Origin: an uncultured Polaribacter sp.
Lineage (GTDB): Bacteria > Bacteroidota > Bacteroidia > Flavobacteriales > Flavobacteriaceae
Assembly: GCA_943788045.1 (NCBI GenBank)
Contig: CALSOT010000004.1
Span: forward strand, 62,001 to 126,000
Direction: 5' to 3'
Length of the DNA: 64,000 nucleotides
Shown here: positions 35,012 through 43,193 of the stretch, one piece after another
Numbering within the stretch: the first letter of the stretch is position 1
Layout of the letters: each line of letters opens with the position of its first letter
Made by a program: the position numbers and the translations under genes
Notes under the pieces: model-generated
Database searches by the model: none
Told to the model about the DNA's origin: nothing
What the model saw: only the letters and a program-made list of their open reading frames with translations

Positions 35012-35500
35012 ATGAAAACTTTATACATTGTTAGACACGCAAAATCTTCTTGGGAATATTCTGGAATAAAAGATATTGACAGGCCTTTAAAAAAAAGAGG
35101 AATAAAAGATGCACATTTAATCTCTAAATTTTTATCAAAAGAAATTGACAGACCAGACGTTTTCGTTTCTAGCAGTGCTAACAGAGCATTACACACTGCA
35201 GTAATTTTTTGCGAAAACCTAGAATACCCTTTGTCAAACCTTAAAATTAAAAAACAACTATACAGTTTTAGTGATGGCTATTTAGTTAAAACGGTTAATG
35301 CTTTAGATGATGGTTTTAATTCTGCAATTATTTTTAGTCACGATCACGGCATCAACTCATTCGTAAATAAATTTGGTAGTATACCTATTTCTCATGTGTC
35401 TACTTGTGGAGTAATCGGAATTAAGTTTGAAGAAAAACATTGGAAAAACATAAAAAAAGGGAAAACTTTTATAACAGAATTCCCGAAAAATCATAAATAA
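35012..35500 (+). CDS. SixA-like histidine phosphatase
   Basis: This 162-residue protein belongs to the histidine phosphatase (phosphoglycerate-mutase-like) superfamily. The catalytic RHAKSSW with His8 is at the N-terminus, the second Arg lies in SSSANRALHTA, and the second His in FSHDHGIN. SixA in E. coli dephosphorylates a His-phosphotransfer domain, but in flavobacteria such short proteins are usually found near polyphosphate genes and their substrate is unknown. It is followed by a Ppx/GppA phosphatase after six bases. Confidence 0.88.
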   Translation: MKTLYIVRHAKSSWEYSGIKDIDRPLKKRGIKDAHLISKFLSKEIDRPDVFVSSSANRALHTAVIFCENLEYPLSNLKIKKQLYSFSDGYLVKTVNALDDGFNSAIIFSHDHGINSFVNKFGSIPISHVSTCGVIGIKFEEKHWKNIKKGKTFITEFPKNHK

Positions 35501-35506
35501 AGTAGT

Positions 35507-36403
35507 TTGTTAGAAATTAAAAAATACGGCGCCATAGATATTGGGTCAAATGCAGTTAGATTACTAATTTCTAATGTTATTATATCTGAGGAAAAAGAAC
35601 CTAAATTTAAAAAGTCTTCTTTAATACGTGTCCCTATTCGTTTAGGAGCTGATGCTTTTGTCAACGAACTTATAAGTAATGAGAATATTATAAGAATGAT
35701 TAATGCTATCGAAGCATTTAAATTACTGATGGATGTTCATGGCGTAACAAAATATAAAGCATGCGCCACTTCTGCAATGAGAGAAGCCAAAAACGGAAAA
35801 GAAGTCGTTGAACAAATTCATAAAAAAACAGGCGTAAAAATTGATATTATAGGAGGTAAAGAAGAAGCTGCAATTATTTCTTCTACAGATTTAAATGAAT
35901 TAATTGAAGGAAATGATTCTTATTTATATGTTGATGTTGGGGGCGGTAGCACGGAAATCACTGTTTTTTCTGCTGGAAAAATAATTACCTCAAAATCTTT
36001 TAAAATAGGGACTGTTCGTTTATTAAATAATAAAAAATCTGTAAACAAAGAGATTTTTGCCAATGTAGAAAAATGGGTAAAGAAAAACACGAAAGGATTA
36101 AAAAAAATATCCTTAATTGGTTCTGGAGGTAACATTAATAAGCTATTTAAAATGTCTGGACGAACTGAAGGAAAACCTATTTCTTATATTTATCTAAATG
36201 CTCAGTATCAATTTTTAAAAAAAATGTCTTTTGATGAAAGGGTTTCTGAACTGAGTTTAAACCCAGATAGAGCTGATGTCATTATTCCTGCAACAAAAAT
36301 TTATTTATCCGCAATGAAATGGAGTGGAGCACGAAAAATTTATGTTCCTAAAATTGGACTTTCAGATGGAATAATTAAAAGTCTTTTTTACAACAAGCTC
36401 TAA
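35507..36403 (+). CDS. Ppx/GppA phosphatase family protein (exopolyphosphatase), TTG start
   Basis: This 298-residue protein has the ASKHA ATPase-like fold: phosphate loop AAIDIGSNAVRLL-type at the start (GAIDIGSNAVRLLI), ACATSAMREAKNGKEV, GGKEEAAII and YVDVGGGSTEIT, the second phosphate motif, near 146-157. It probably hydrolyses inorganic polyphosphate or pppGpp, and is the short form without the C-terminal HD domain. The only sensible start is TTG at 35507 directly before LEIKKYGAIDIG. It is coupled to the SixA-like gene. No ppk (polyphosphate kinase) gene is adjacent in this window. Confidence 0.85.
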   Translation: MLEIKKYGAIDIGSNAVRLLISNVIISEEKEPKFKKSSLIRVPIRLGADAFVNELISNENIIRMINAIEAFKLLMDVHGVTKYKACATSAMREAKNGKEVVEQIHKKTGVKIDIIGGKEEAAIISSTDLNELIEGNDSYLYVDVGGGSTEITVFSAGKIITSKSFKIGTVRLLNNKKSVNKEIFANVEKWVKKNTKGLKKISLIGSGGNINKLFKMSGRTEGKPISYIYLNAQYQFLKKMSFDERVSELSLNPDRADVIIPATKIYLSAMKWSGARKIYVPKIGLSDGIIKSLFYNKL

Positions 36404-36521
36404 ACCTTAATTTCTGCTCTAACTTAAACCCCTAAAATAAATAAATACTATTTTTTAACTTCCATCAGGTTTATTTAATGGCAACATATCAATATTTATA
36501 TGAGATTTTTTTATATTGAGA

Positions 36522-37559
36522 TTAAGGTATAATTAAATCGAGTGTTTTTTTACGTTGAATCTTTTTTGTTTCCGTTTCTATAAAATTATTTAGGAAATAA
36601 ACTTCTTTCGGAATTTCGAATTTTGATAAATTCATGTTCTTTATTTCTATTGGTGTAGATTTACCTTCAATTATTAAAATTAACTTCTCACCAAGTTTTA
36701 CATCAGAAACACCAGCAACAAAAAAACGTGAAGTAATTATTTTTGAGAGTTCCGCTTCTATTTTTTCCGGATACAACTTAACTCCTCCAGAATTTATTAT
36801 TGAGTCAAAACGCCCAACCCATTCAAAGTGGGTCTCAGAAATTAAATGAACAATATCATTTGTACAAACAATATCATTAGAAAGTTCTGGGGCATTAATT
36901 ATTAAACAATTCCGAACATCTTTATAAATTTCTATATTTGGCAAAATTTCATAAAAATTAGGGGTAATATTAAAATTATTTAGCTTTTTCACTGCAATAT
37001 GAGTTATTGTTTCCGTCATTCCATAAGTAGCAAAAACTTTTGATGAAACTTCTTGTAGTTTATTCTGAAGTGGCCAAGATACAGCACCACCACCAACAAT
37101 TAGTGTTTTTATAAGATTTAATGACTCTAGAGAATTTTCTAATTGTAAAGGAACCATTGCAGAAAAATCATATTCTTTAAAAATATGTTTTAATGGATTA
37201 GAACTTGCCTCTACAACATCTAAATGCCAGCCTAAAGTTAAGGATCGCACTAGCATCATTTTACCCGCGATGTAAGTTATTGGTAAACATAATAAAGCCG
37301 AAGTATTTTCTATTAAACTAAAATATTTACTAGTAGCAAAAGCAGAATTAATCATCTGTACTTTTAGCAATTTAATTTCTTTGGGAATACCTGTTGAACC
37401 CGAAGTTTTTACACAGATAAAATTTTCCTGAGAAAACCAACTTTTTAAAAATTGATAAATCTCATCAGAAAAACCGCTAGTATATACAAGCAACTCATCA
37501 ACAGAGGTAAATGATAAATTATTTAATTTAAAGTTTTTATGAAATTTATTTAGCTTCAT
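36522..37559 (-). CDS. menE: o-Succinylbenzoate-CoA ligase (short flavobacterial form)
   Basis: This 345-residue AMP-forming acyl-CoA synthetase has the P-loop VKTSGSTGIPKEIK near residues 49-62, FATYGMTETITHIA near 165-178 and the hinge WVGRFDSIINSGGVKLYPEKIE near 240-261. It is shorter than the 450-500 residues of model MenE because the N-terminal domain is reduced, but the motifs are in order. It activates o-succinylbenzoate in menaquinone synthesis. It is the last gene in the minus-strand men cluster, 16 bases after the CPBP protease gene. Confidence 0.88.
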   Translation of the reverse strand: MKLNKFHKNFKLNNLSFTSVDELLVYTSGFSDEIYQFLKSWFSQENFICVKTSGSTGIPKEIKLLKVQMINSAFATSKYFSLIENTSALLCLPITYIAGKMMLVRSLTLGWHLDVVEASSNPLKHIFKEYDFSAMVPLQLENSLESLNLIKTLIVGGGAVSWPLQNKLQEVSSKVFATYGMTETITHIAVKKLNNFNITPNFYEILPNIEIYKDVRNCLIINAPELSNDIVCTNDIVHLISETHFEWVGRFDSIINSGGVKLYPEKIEAELSKIITSRFFVAGVSDVKLGEKLILIIEGKSTPIEIKNMNLSKFEIPKEVYFLNNFIETETKKIQRKKTLDLIIP

Positions 37560-37575
37560 TATTATCTAAAATGCC

Positions 37576-38523
37576 CTAATCGTCTATAATGTTTGTAGGT
37601 TCTTCTATTTTTCCAGTTAATTTTTGAACCCAATTTTTCCATCCATATTTTTTAGAAAAAATGAATAACATCATTGGGTATAATACTAATACAGGGAAAA
37701 ACATTTCCCAACCTACAGAGGGTTCTGAGGTATCAACATACAAAGCATCAGTTTTAAAAACAGCCCAATTTGTAGTTACAAAGAAAGCAGCTACAATATT
37801 ATTAATTGCATGTAAACCAAGTGATAATTCAGTTCCTTCGTCCATTAAAGTAGTTACTCCGTAAAAGAGACCAGTACCAATATAAAATACCATAGAAATA
37901 TACCCTAATTTTTCAACTTCTGGATTTGCGCCATGCAATAAACCAAAAATAACAGAAGTTAACACTAAAGGCAACCATCTATTTTTTGCCAAAATTCCAA
38001 GACCTTGCATAAAATACCCTCTAAATAATAACTCTTCTAAAGAAGTTTGAAAAGGCAAAAATAAAAACGACACTGCCAATAATGTATAAAATGGGATCGG
38101 CTTAAAGTTCCAAACATAATTTTCTGGTGATAATTTAATTCCTATAAAAATTACTATAGATGCGATAATCCCCCAAGTTATAAAACCAAACCAAAACCGT
38201 CTCCAATCTATTGATTTTCTGCTTGTAACTAAAGATGTAAATGTTCTTTTATGTATATATTTAACCCCTACAAAAAGGCTTATTAAGCCAAATATAAAAG
38301 TCAATATCATAAAGAAAAGGAATAGATTATTATCTATACCCAAATTCATAAAATTACCCTCTGCGGCCTTTGTAAATTCAGTCATATTTGCTGAATTCAT
38401 AATAGCAAGCCCCATTAAAGGCAACACCCCTATAACTTGCCAACCAAAAAACACTAACAATATCGTAAAGACCCAATGAAACCATTTAATTTTTCCTGTA
38501 TATGCTTGTTGTATATAATTCAT
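37576..38523 (-). CDS. CPBP-family intramembrane metalloprotease
   Basis: This 315-residue protein has about eight transmembrane helices. The CPBP (Abi) signature is intact: EELLFR with Glu163, Glu164 and Arg168, FGLLHGAN with a His near 195, and a third site GLHAINN. These residues form the metal-dependent active site of glutamic/metallo-type membrane proteases. Related flavobacterial genomes, as I recall, also place this gene between menC and menE, but no link to quinone synthesis is proven. Its substrate is unknown. Confidence 0.86.
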   Translation of the reverse strand: MNYIQQAYTGKIKWFHWVFTILLVFFGWQVIGVLPLMGLAIMNSANMTEFTKAAEGNFMNLGIDNNLFLFFMILTFIFGLISLFVGVKYIHKRTFTSLVTSRKSIDWRRFWFGFITWGIIASIVIFIGIKLSPENYVWNFKPIPFYTLLAVSFLFLPFQTSLEELLFRGYFMQGLGILAKNRWLPLVLTSVIFGLLHGANPEVEKLGYISMVFYIGTGLFYGVTTLMDEGTELSLGLHAINNIVAAFFVTTNWAVFKTDALYVDTSEPSVGWEMFFPVLVLYPMMLFIFSKKYGWKNWVQKLTGKIEEPTNIIDD

Positions 38524-38563
38524 GTGTATAATTAAAACCTTATGACAGAGCGTAAGGTGGTAT

Positions 38564-39604
38564 TTAAATCAATTTAAAATTCCAATTTCGATTTGGATTG
38601 TATTGCAGTGTTCCTCTACTAACTTCTAACGGACTCACAAAATTATTAGTAAACAAACCTCCTGTTCCTAATCCTTGTGGCAAATCGCTTTGCAAAGTAT
38701 CTGTAAATTGAGCAATTGCATTCAAGCCAATATTACTCTCTAATGCAGAAGTAATCCACCAACCACAATTAGTATCATTTGCTAAATTAACCCATTCTTT
38801 ACTACCAGCAAAACCACCTATTAGACTCGGTTTTAAGATAATGTATTGAGGTTGAATCATCTTTAAAAGCTTCTTTTTTTCTTCGAATGAAAATATACCT
38901 ATTAATTCTTCATCTAAGGCAATTGGCAAAGGGGTTTTAGCACATAATTGAGCCATATCATTAATTTGACCTTGTTTGATAGGTTGCTCTATAGAATGAA
39001 TTTCTAATTCTGATAATATTTCTAATTTTTCTAGAGCATTCTTGGGATTAAACGCTCCGTTCGCATCTACTCTTAACTCAATTTCATTAGATGAAAATTC
39101 TTTTCTTATCGATTTTAACAATTCAATTTCTGTATCAAAATCTATAGCACCAATTTTCATTTTGATACAAGAAAAACCAATACTGAGTTTTTCTTTAATT
39201 TGGTTTTTCATAAACTCTTTATCTCCCATCCAAACCAAACCGTTAATTGGAATTGATTTTTCTCCTCTTGTAAACTGAGAAGGAAATAATTCAAATTTAT
39301 CTTCACTATTTAGTGATAAAAAAGCTTGTTCTAATCCAAATTGAATCGAAGGAAACTCGTAAAGAGCTTTTAATAAATTTTCTAAACCAAGATTGATATT
39401 TTTACAAACCCAAATTAACTTTTCTTCATAGTTAGGAATATCATCTATACTTAAACCTCTAAACAAACCTGTTTCTCCAACTCCTGTTTTACCATTTTCT
39501 TCTAAAATAATAAACCACGTTTCTTTAGTCCTTAAAATTCCTCGCGATGTTCCACTAGGATTTTTAAAATTAAGGATGTATTTTTTGTAGTTAGCTTTTA
39601 TCAA
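38564..39604 (-). CDS. menC: o-Succinylbenzoate synthase
   Basis: This 346-residue enolase-superfamily enzyme dehydrates SHCHC to o-succinylbenzoate in menaquinone synthesis. The catalytic residues are visible: Lys148 and Lys150 (KMK), the metal ligands Asp180 (VDANG), Glu206 (SIEQP) and Asp231 (LDEEL), and Lys258 (ILKPSL). The N-terminal cap domain and SRGILRTKET stretch match the family, as does the GLGTGGLFTNNF C-terminus. It lies between the SRPBCC and CPBP genes. Confidence 0.92.
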   Translation of the reverse strand: MIKANYKKYILNFKNPSGTSRGILRTKETWFIILEENGKTGVGETGLFRGLSIDDIPNYEEKLIWVCKNINLGLENLLKALYEFPSIQFGLEQAFLSLNSEDKFELFPSQFTRGEKSIPINGLVWMGDKEFMKNQIKEKLSIGFSCIKMKIGAIDFDTEIELLKSIRKEFSSNEIELRVDANGAFNPKNALEKLEILSELEIHSIEQPIKQGQINDMAQLCAKTPLPIALDEELIGIFSFEEKKKLLKMIQPQYIILKPSLIGGFAGSKEWVNLANDTNCGWWITSALESNIGLNAIAQFTDTLQSDLPQGLGTGGLFTNNFVSPLEVSRGTLQYNPNRNWNFKLI

Positions 39605-39613
39605 AATAAATTA

Positions 39614-40129
39614 TTATTCTTTTTCAGCAAACGCTTTAAAATTATTTAAGTATGATTGATCTTGCTTTTGGAGAGTACCCTTAAAATATGGGAAAATACA
39701 TGCCAATATGTATGAGTCACTCTGACAACTTGTATTTAATGTAACTACAGTAACTCCATCTTTTTCTTTAAAAATATAGTCATCACGCTTCAGCATGCCT
39801 TCTGCATCAAAAAATAATGTAACCTTTTCATTTGGTACATATGCCATCACTTTTTCTGTCATTGTAACCTCTTGTCCTTTATTATCAATAACAATTTTAT
39901 AAACACTTCCTGTTTTACTAGGATTATTATTTACAACCTCAAAAGATTTTACCTCCGGAACCCAATTTTTTATATTTTCTGAATTATTAAAAATTTCAAA
40001 AACCTCTTTTATCGATTTATTTACGGTTACCTCAGCTCTATAAGTTGTTTCTTTTACAAATAAACCTGTTAGAAGAAATACGACTACTATTGTTGAAATT
40101 ATTATTAAAATAATTTTGATTTTTTTCAT
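39614..40129 (-). CDS. SRPBCC-family protein with an N-terminal membrane anchor
   Basis: This 171-residue protein begins with one hydrophobic helix (IKIILIIISTIVVVFLLTGLFV) and continues as a START/polyketide-cyclase-like fold: AEVTVNKSIKEVFEIFNNSENIKNWVPEV and VTMTEKVMAYVPNEKVTLFFDAEG. Such domains hold hydrophobic ligands. Its place in a quinone cluster makes binding of a quinone-like ligand possible, but this is only inference. It is probably anchored in the inner membrane with the domain outside. Confidence 0.78.
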   Translation of the reverse strand: MKKIKIILIIISTIVVVFLLTGLFVKETTYRAEVTVNKSIKEVFEIFNNSENIKNWVPEVKSFEVVNNNPSKTGSVYKIVIDNKGQEVTMTEKVMAYVPNEKVTLFFDAEGMLKRDDYIFKEKDGVTVVTLNTSCQSDSYILACIFPYFKGTLQKQDQSYLNNFKAFAEKE

Positions 40130-40130
40130 T

Positions 40131-40808
40131 TTATAAGTTTATTTTTTCTCCTATTTCTAGAATTATTAATTCTTTGTCTTTTAAGGAAAATTTAGTTTTC
40201 GCATCATTAACATCTATTTCTATTGGTGGAAAAGTATTAAAATGACATCCTATTACTTTGCTACACTGCACTAAATTACTTGCAATAATTGCATCATCTA
40301 CTCCCATTGTAAAAGTATCGCCAATAGGAAAAATAGCCGCATCTAACTTTAGTAACATCGGAATTAATTTCATATCCATGGTTACAGCTGTATCTCCTGC
40401 AACATACAAATTTTTATCTTTTGATGAAATTACAAAACCACCAGGTTCTCCTCCATATGTGCCATCTGCGAAAGAAGAAGTGTGAATTGCATTCACATAC
40501 TTCGCTGAAAAATCATCAGTTTTAAAAGTGCCTCCATGGTTTAGTGCTTTTACATTTAAACCTTTTGATCCATAATACATGGCTATCTCATAATTAGAAA
40601 CTATAACCGATTTCGTTCGTTCTGCAATAACCTCTACATCTAAAACATGGTCTTGATGCGCATGTGTTAACAATATAAAATCGGCTCTTAAATTAGATAG
40701 ATCAATATGAGCCGCTAAAGCGTTTCCAGAAATAAATGGATCTATTAAAATCGTTATTTCATTTATCTCTAAAGAAAAACAAGAATGTCCTAAAAACGTA
40801 ATCTTCAT
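40131..40808 (-). CDS. UPF0173 metal-dependent hydrolase (metallo-beta-lactamase fold)
   Basis: This 225-residue protein has the zinc motif HAHQDH at residues 49-54, GHSCFSLE near the N-terminus, VAGDTAVTMDM and a final His in GCHFNTFPPI. It matches the UPF0173 group, whose substrate is unknown. It is sandwiched between menA and the SRPBCC gene, and similar genes occur beside menA in other flavobacteria as I recall, so it could be a hydrolase of the menaquinone pathway (for example a thioesterase), but that is not shown by sequence. Confidence 0.88.
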   Translation of the reverse strand: MKITFLGHSCFSLEINEITILIDPFISGNALAAHIDLSNLRADFILLTHAHQDHVLDVEVIAERTKSVIVSNYEIAMYYGSKGLNVKALNHGGTFKTDDFSAKYVNAIHTSSFADGTYGGEPGGFVISSKDKNLYVAGDTAVTMDMKLIPMLLKLDAAIFPIGDTFTMGVDDAIIASNLVQCSKVIGCHFNTFPPIEIDVNDAKTKFSLKDKELIILEIGEKINL

Positions 40809-40830
40809 ATGCTTTAATTATATTTAATTT

Positions 40831-41766
40831 CTACAATACTAGAGTTTGCCCAATTCCCAAAAGAATTGCAAATAAGAATGTGCTTAATGCAACTTTTTTT
40901 AATTCGCTGTCTAATTCTGCAGGAATTTTGTTCTGTGAAACTGTTTTTACATTCTTTAATAATGGAAGAAATGCAACTAAAAAGAGAAACTGATATATTG
41001 TTTTAAAATCTAACAAAACATAAGTTAAAGCAGCTACTAATGCTCCAAAAATTAAAAAATAATGGTATCTCTTTGATTTTTCGATTCCTAATCTAACAAC
41101 CAAAGTATTTTTATTGTTTCTCTTATCTTCTTCCCTATCTCTTAAATTATTTAGGTTAAGTACAGCTGCACTTAATAAACCAACAGAAATTGCAGGTAAA
41201 AGAATTTCAAAATCGAGATGTTTTGTATAAAGGAAATAACTTCCCAAAACACTTAACAATCCAAAGAACAAAAAAACAAAAATATCTCCAAAACCACTGT
41301 ATCCATATGGAGAGTTACCAACAGTATATTTTATCGCTGCTACTATTGATAAAACTCCTAAACCGAAAAACAACAATGAAAATCCAAAATTTTCTCGTCC
41401 AAATGCAAAATAAATTAACAACAAAGCTATCACTAAAGTGATAATTGCCGTAATTATCATTGCAGACTTCATTTGATTTGGGGTGATGGCTCCTGATGAC
41501 ACCATTCTTGCTTCTCCTTTTCTATTCTTATCAGTACCTTTTATCCCATCACCATAATCATTCGCAAAATTTGATAAAACCTGAAAACCAATTGTGGTTA
41601 GTATTGCAAACCAAAATATTGGAGTCATCCAAATAACTAATCTAGGATTACTTTGGGAAATTGAATTTAAAGAATCAACACCTAAATACGAACCAATAAT
41701 AATACCTGAAATTGACAAAGGCAATGTTCTCAACCTTGCTGCCTTTATAAAACTTTTTATATCCAT
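40831..41766 (-). CDS. menA: 1,4-dihydroxy-2-naphthoate polyprenyltransferase
   Basis: This 311-residue integral membrane enzyme of the UbiA family attaches a polyprenyl chain to 1,4-dihydroxy-2-naphthoate to make demethylmenaquinone. The first Asp-rich motif is NDYGDGIKGTDKNRKGEAR near residues 69-87 and the second is NNLRDREEDKRNNKNTL near 205-221, both binding prenyl diphosphate through magnesium. About eight or nine hydrophobic helices are seen. It is the first gene of the men cluster; a 208-base gap without a gene separates it from the SPOR lipoprotein gene. Confidence 0.94.
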   Translation of the reverse strand: MDIKSFIKAARLRTLPLSISGIIIGSYLGVDSLNSISQSNPRLVIWMTPIFWFAILTTIGFQVLSNFANDYGDGIKGTDKNRKGEARMVSSGAITPNQMKSAMIITAIITLVIALLLIYFAFGRENFGFSLLFFGLGVLSIVAAIKYTVGNSPYGYSGFGDIFVFLFFGLLSVLGSYFLYTKHLDFEILLPAISVGLLSAAVLNLNNLRDREEDKRNNKNTLVVRLGIEKSKRYHYFLIFGALVAALTYVLLDFKTIYQFLFLVAFLPLLKNVKTVSQNKIPAELDSELKKVALSTFLFAILLGIGQTLVL

Positions 41767-41974
41767 GAAACAGTGCTGGTTTCTATAATATATAATGAGT
41801 GATTGTAAATCTTTATAGTTATCATGTAATCAGCAAAAAGAATTTTAATTTTTCTTGATGCAACTTGCAAATAACATTTGGCATATTACTTCCTCTTTGA
41901 AAAATAGTTTGTTCATTTCAATATTTTGAAATCTAAAATATCATGAAATTTTAAATCCTTCTCTTATAAATATT

Positions 41975-42370
41975 TTATAGAGCTTCTAAAATAGAAATTG
42001 GTTGTTCATTTTTTAATGCCTGTATAAAAGCATCATTGTATTCATTTAAAATTTGTGTTCTAAATTCTCTAGCTTCTTGATAGGTTTCAAAATTACCTAA
42101 TCTGTATTTTGTGAGATCATTTTCATAATAGACTTTTATGCCATCAATATATTCCAAGTCTTCACTCTGGTTTTTTAGAGCTGCTATTTGGACTGTAAAA
42201 ATAAGAACAGGAATTTCCTCTTCTAATTCAGGTGAAGTTAACTCATCAGCCTCATTAACAGGGACTTCTACTTCAGATTCATTAATTTGTTCACTCCCAC
42301 TTTTTACGTCTTTTTTTCCACAAGAAAAAACTAATAATAGGGTTAAAGTTAAAATTGATATCTTCTTCAT
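41975..42370 (-). CDS. SPOR-domain lipoprotein
   Basis: This 131-residue protein starts with a lipoprotein signal peptide (LLLVFSCGKKD, Cys17 being the likely lipidation site). An acidic linker (ESEVEVPVNEADELTSPELEEEI) follows, then a C-terminal SPOR domain (VQIAALKNQSEDLEYIDGIKVYYENDLTKYRLGNFETYQEAREFRTQI), which binds septal glycan strands stripped of stem peptides. It probably sits in the periplasm, attached to a membrane. It follows the Fe-S genes with 7 bases between, and closes the operon that starts with the amidase, another peptidoglycan-acting protein. Confidence 0.85.
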   Translation of the reverse strand: MKKISILTLTLLLVFSCGKKDVKSGSEQINESEVEVPVNEADELTSPELEEEIPVLIFTVQIAALKNQSEDLEYIDGIKVYYENDLTKYRLGNFETYQEAREFRTQILNEYNDAFIQALKNEQPISILEAL

Positions 42371-42377
42371 AATTTAT

Positions 42378-43157
42378 TTATAGGTTATTTGCTTCCGCAA
42401 TTAATTCAGCAATGTCTTTTACAAAAACTTGTTCTTCTTTTTCTTTAAATTTTATACCATCAGTCATCATTGTATTACAATAAGGACAACCAGTTGCAAT
42501 AATATTTGGTTTGGTTTCTAAAGCATCTTCTGTTCTTAAAACATTAATTTCTTTATCACCTTTTTCTGCATCTTTAAACATTTGTGCTCCGCCAGCACCA
42601 CAGCATAAAGCTGAAGATTTATTGCGTTTCATTTCCGTTAAATTAACACCTAATCTTTTTATTAATTCTCTTGGAGATTCATAAACGTCATTTGCTCTTC
42701 CCAAATAACATGGATCATGAAACGTAACTCTTTTTCCTCTTAATGTAGTATTATCAATTTCTAACCGACCCTCAGAAATTAAGTTATGTATGAATTGTGT
42801 GTGATGAAAAACTTCGTATTTACCTCCTAAACCTGGGTATTCATTTTTTAGTGTATTAAAAGAGTGAGGATCGCAAGTAACAATCTTTTTTACTTCATAA
42901 CCATTTAATACTTCAATATTCATCATAGCTTGCATTTGAAAAAGAAATTCATTTCCTGCTCTTTTTGCCGCATCACCTGTAGACGATTCTTCAGTTCCTA
43001 AAACTGCAAAATCTACATTTGCTTCATGTAGTATTTTTACAAATGCTCTTGATATCTTTTTTGCTCTATCATCATAACTTCCCGCTGCGCCAACCCAAAA
43101 CAACACCTCCGGTTGCTTCCCCTGCGACATCATATCAGCCATTGTTGGTACTATCAT
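42378..43157 (-). CDS. CCG-domain (Fe-S)-binding protein with a degenerate first domain
   Basis: This 259-residue protein contains two cysteine-rich (CCG, HdrB/GlpC-like) domains. The second is intact: HDPCYLGRAND near 150, ALCCGAGGAQMF near 190 and ATGCPYCNTMM near 228. In the first, family positions that usually read WVGCAG, ESCTGD and TCPHCFN are WVGAAG, ESSTGD and TCDPHSFN, so most ligand cysteines are missing. It therefore probably holds one cluster. It acts with the membrane Fe-S protein encoded upstream (36 bases away) to shuttle electrons. The substrate is unknown. Confidence 0.85.
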   Translation of the reverse strand: MIVPTMADMMSQGKQPEVLFWVGAAGSYDDRAKKISRAFVKILHEANVDFAVLGTEESSTGDAAKRAGNEFLFQMQAMMNIEVLNGYEVKKIVTCDPHSFNTLKNEYPGLGGKYEVFHHTQFIHNLISEGRLEIDNTTLRGKRVTFHDPCYLGRANDVYESPRELIKRLGVNLTEMKRNKSSALCCGAGGAQMFKDAEKGDKEINVLRTEDALETKPNIIATGCPYCNTMMTDGIKFKEKEEQVFVKDIAELIAEANNL

Positions 43158-43193
43158 AAATTAAAAATTTTGAATTATGAATTAATCAATTAT

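Noticed and set aside
36404..36528. ACCTTAAT and ATTAAGGT ends of an inverted repeat spanning the ppx-menE gap
   Set aside because: Only 8 perfect bases 110 bases apart, with one arm overlapping the menE stop codon; this can arise by chance in AT-rich DNA. No target-site duplication or second copy was seen.
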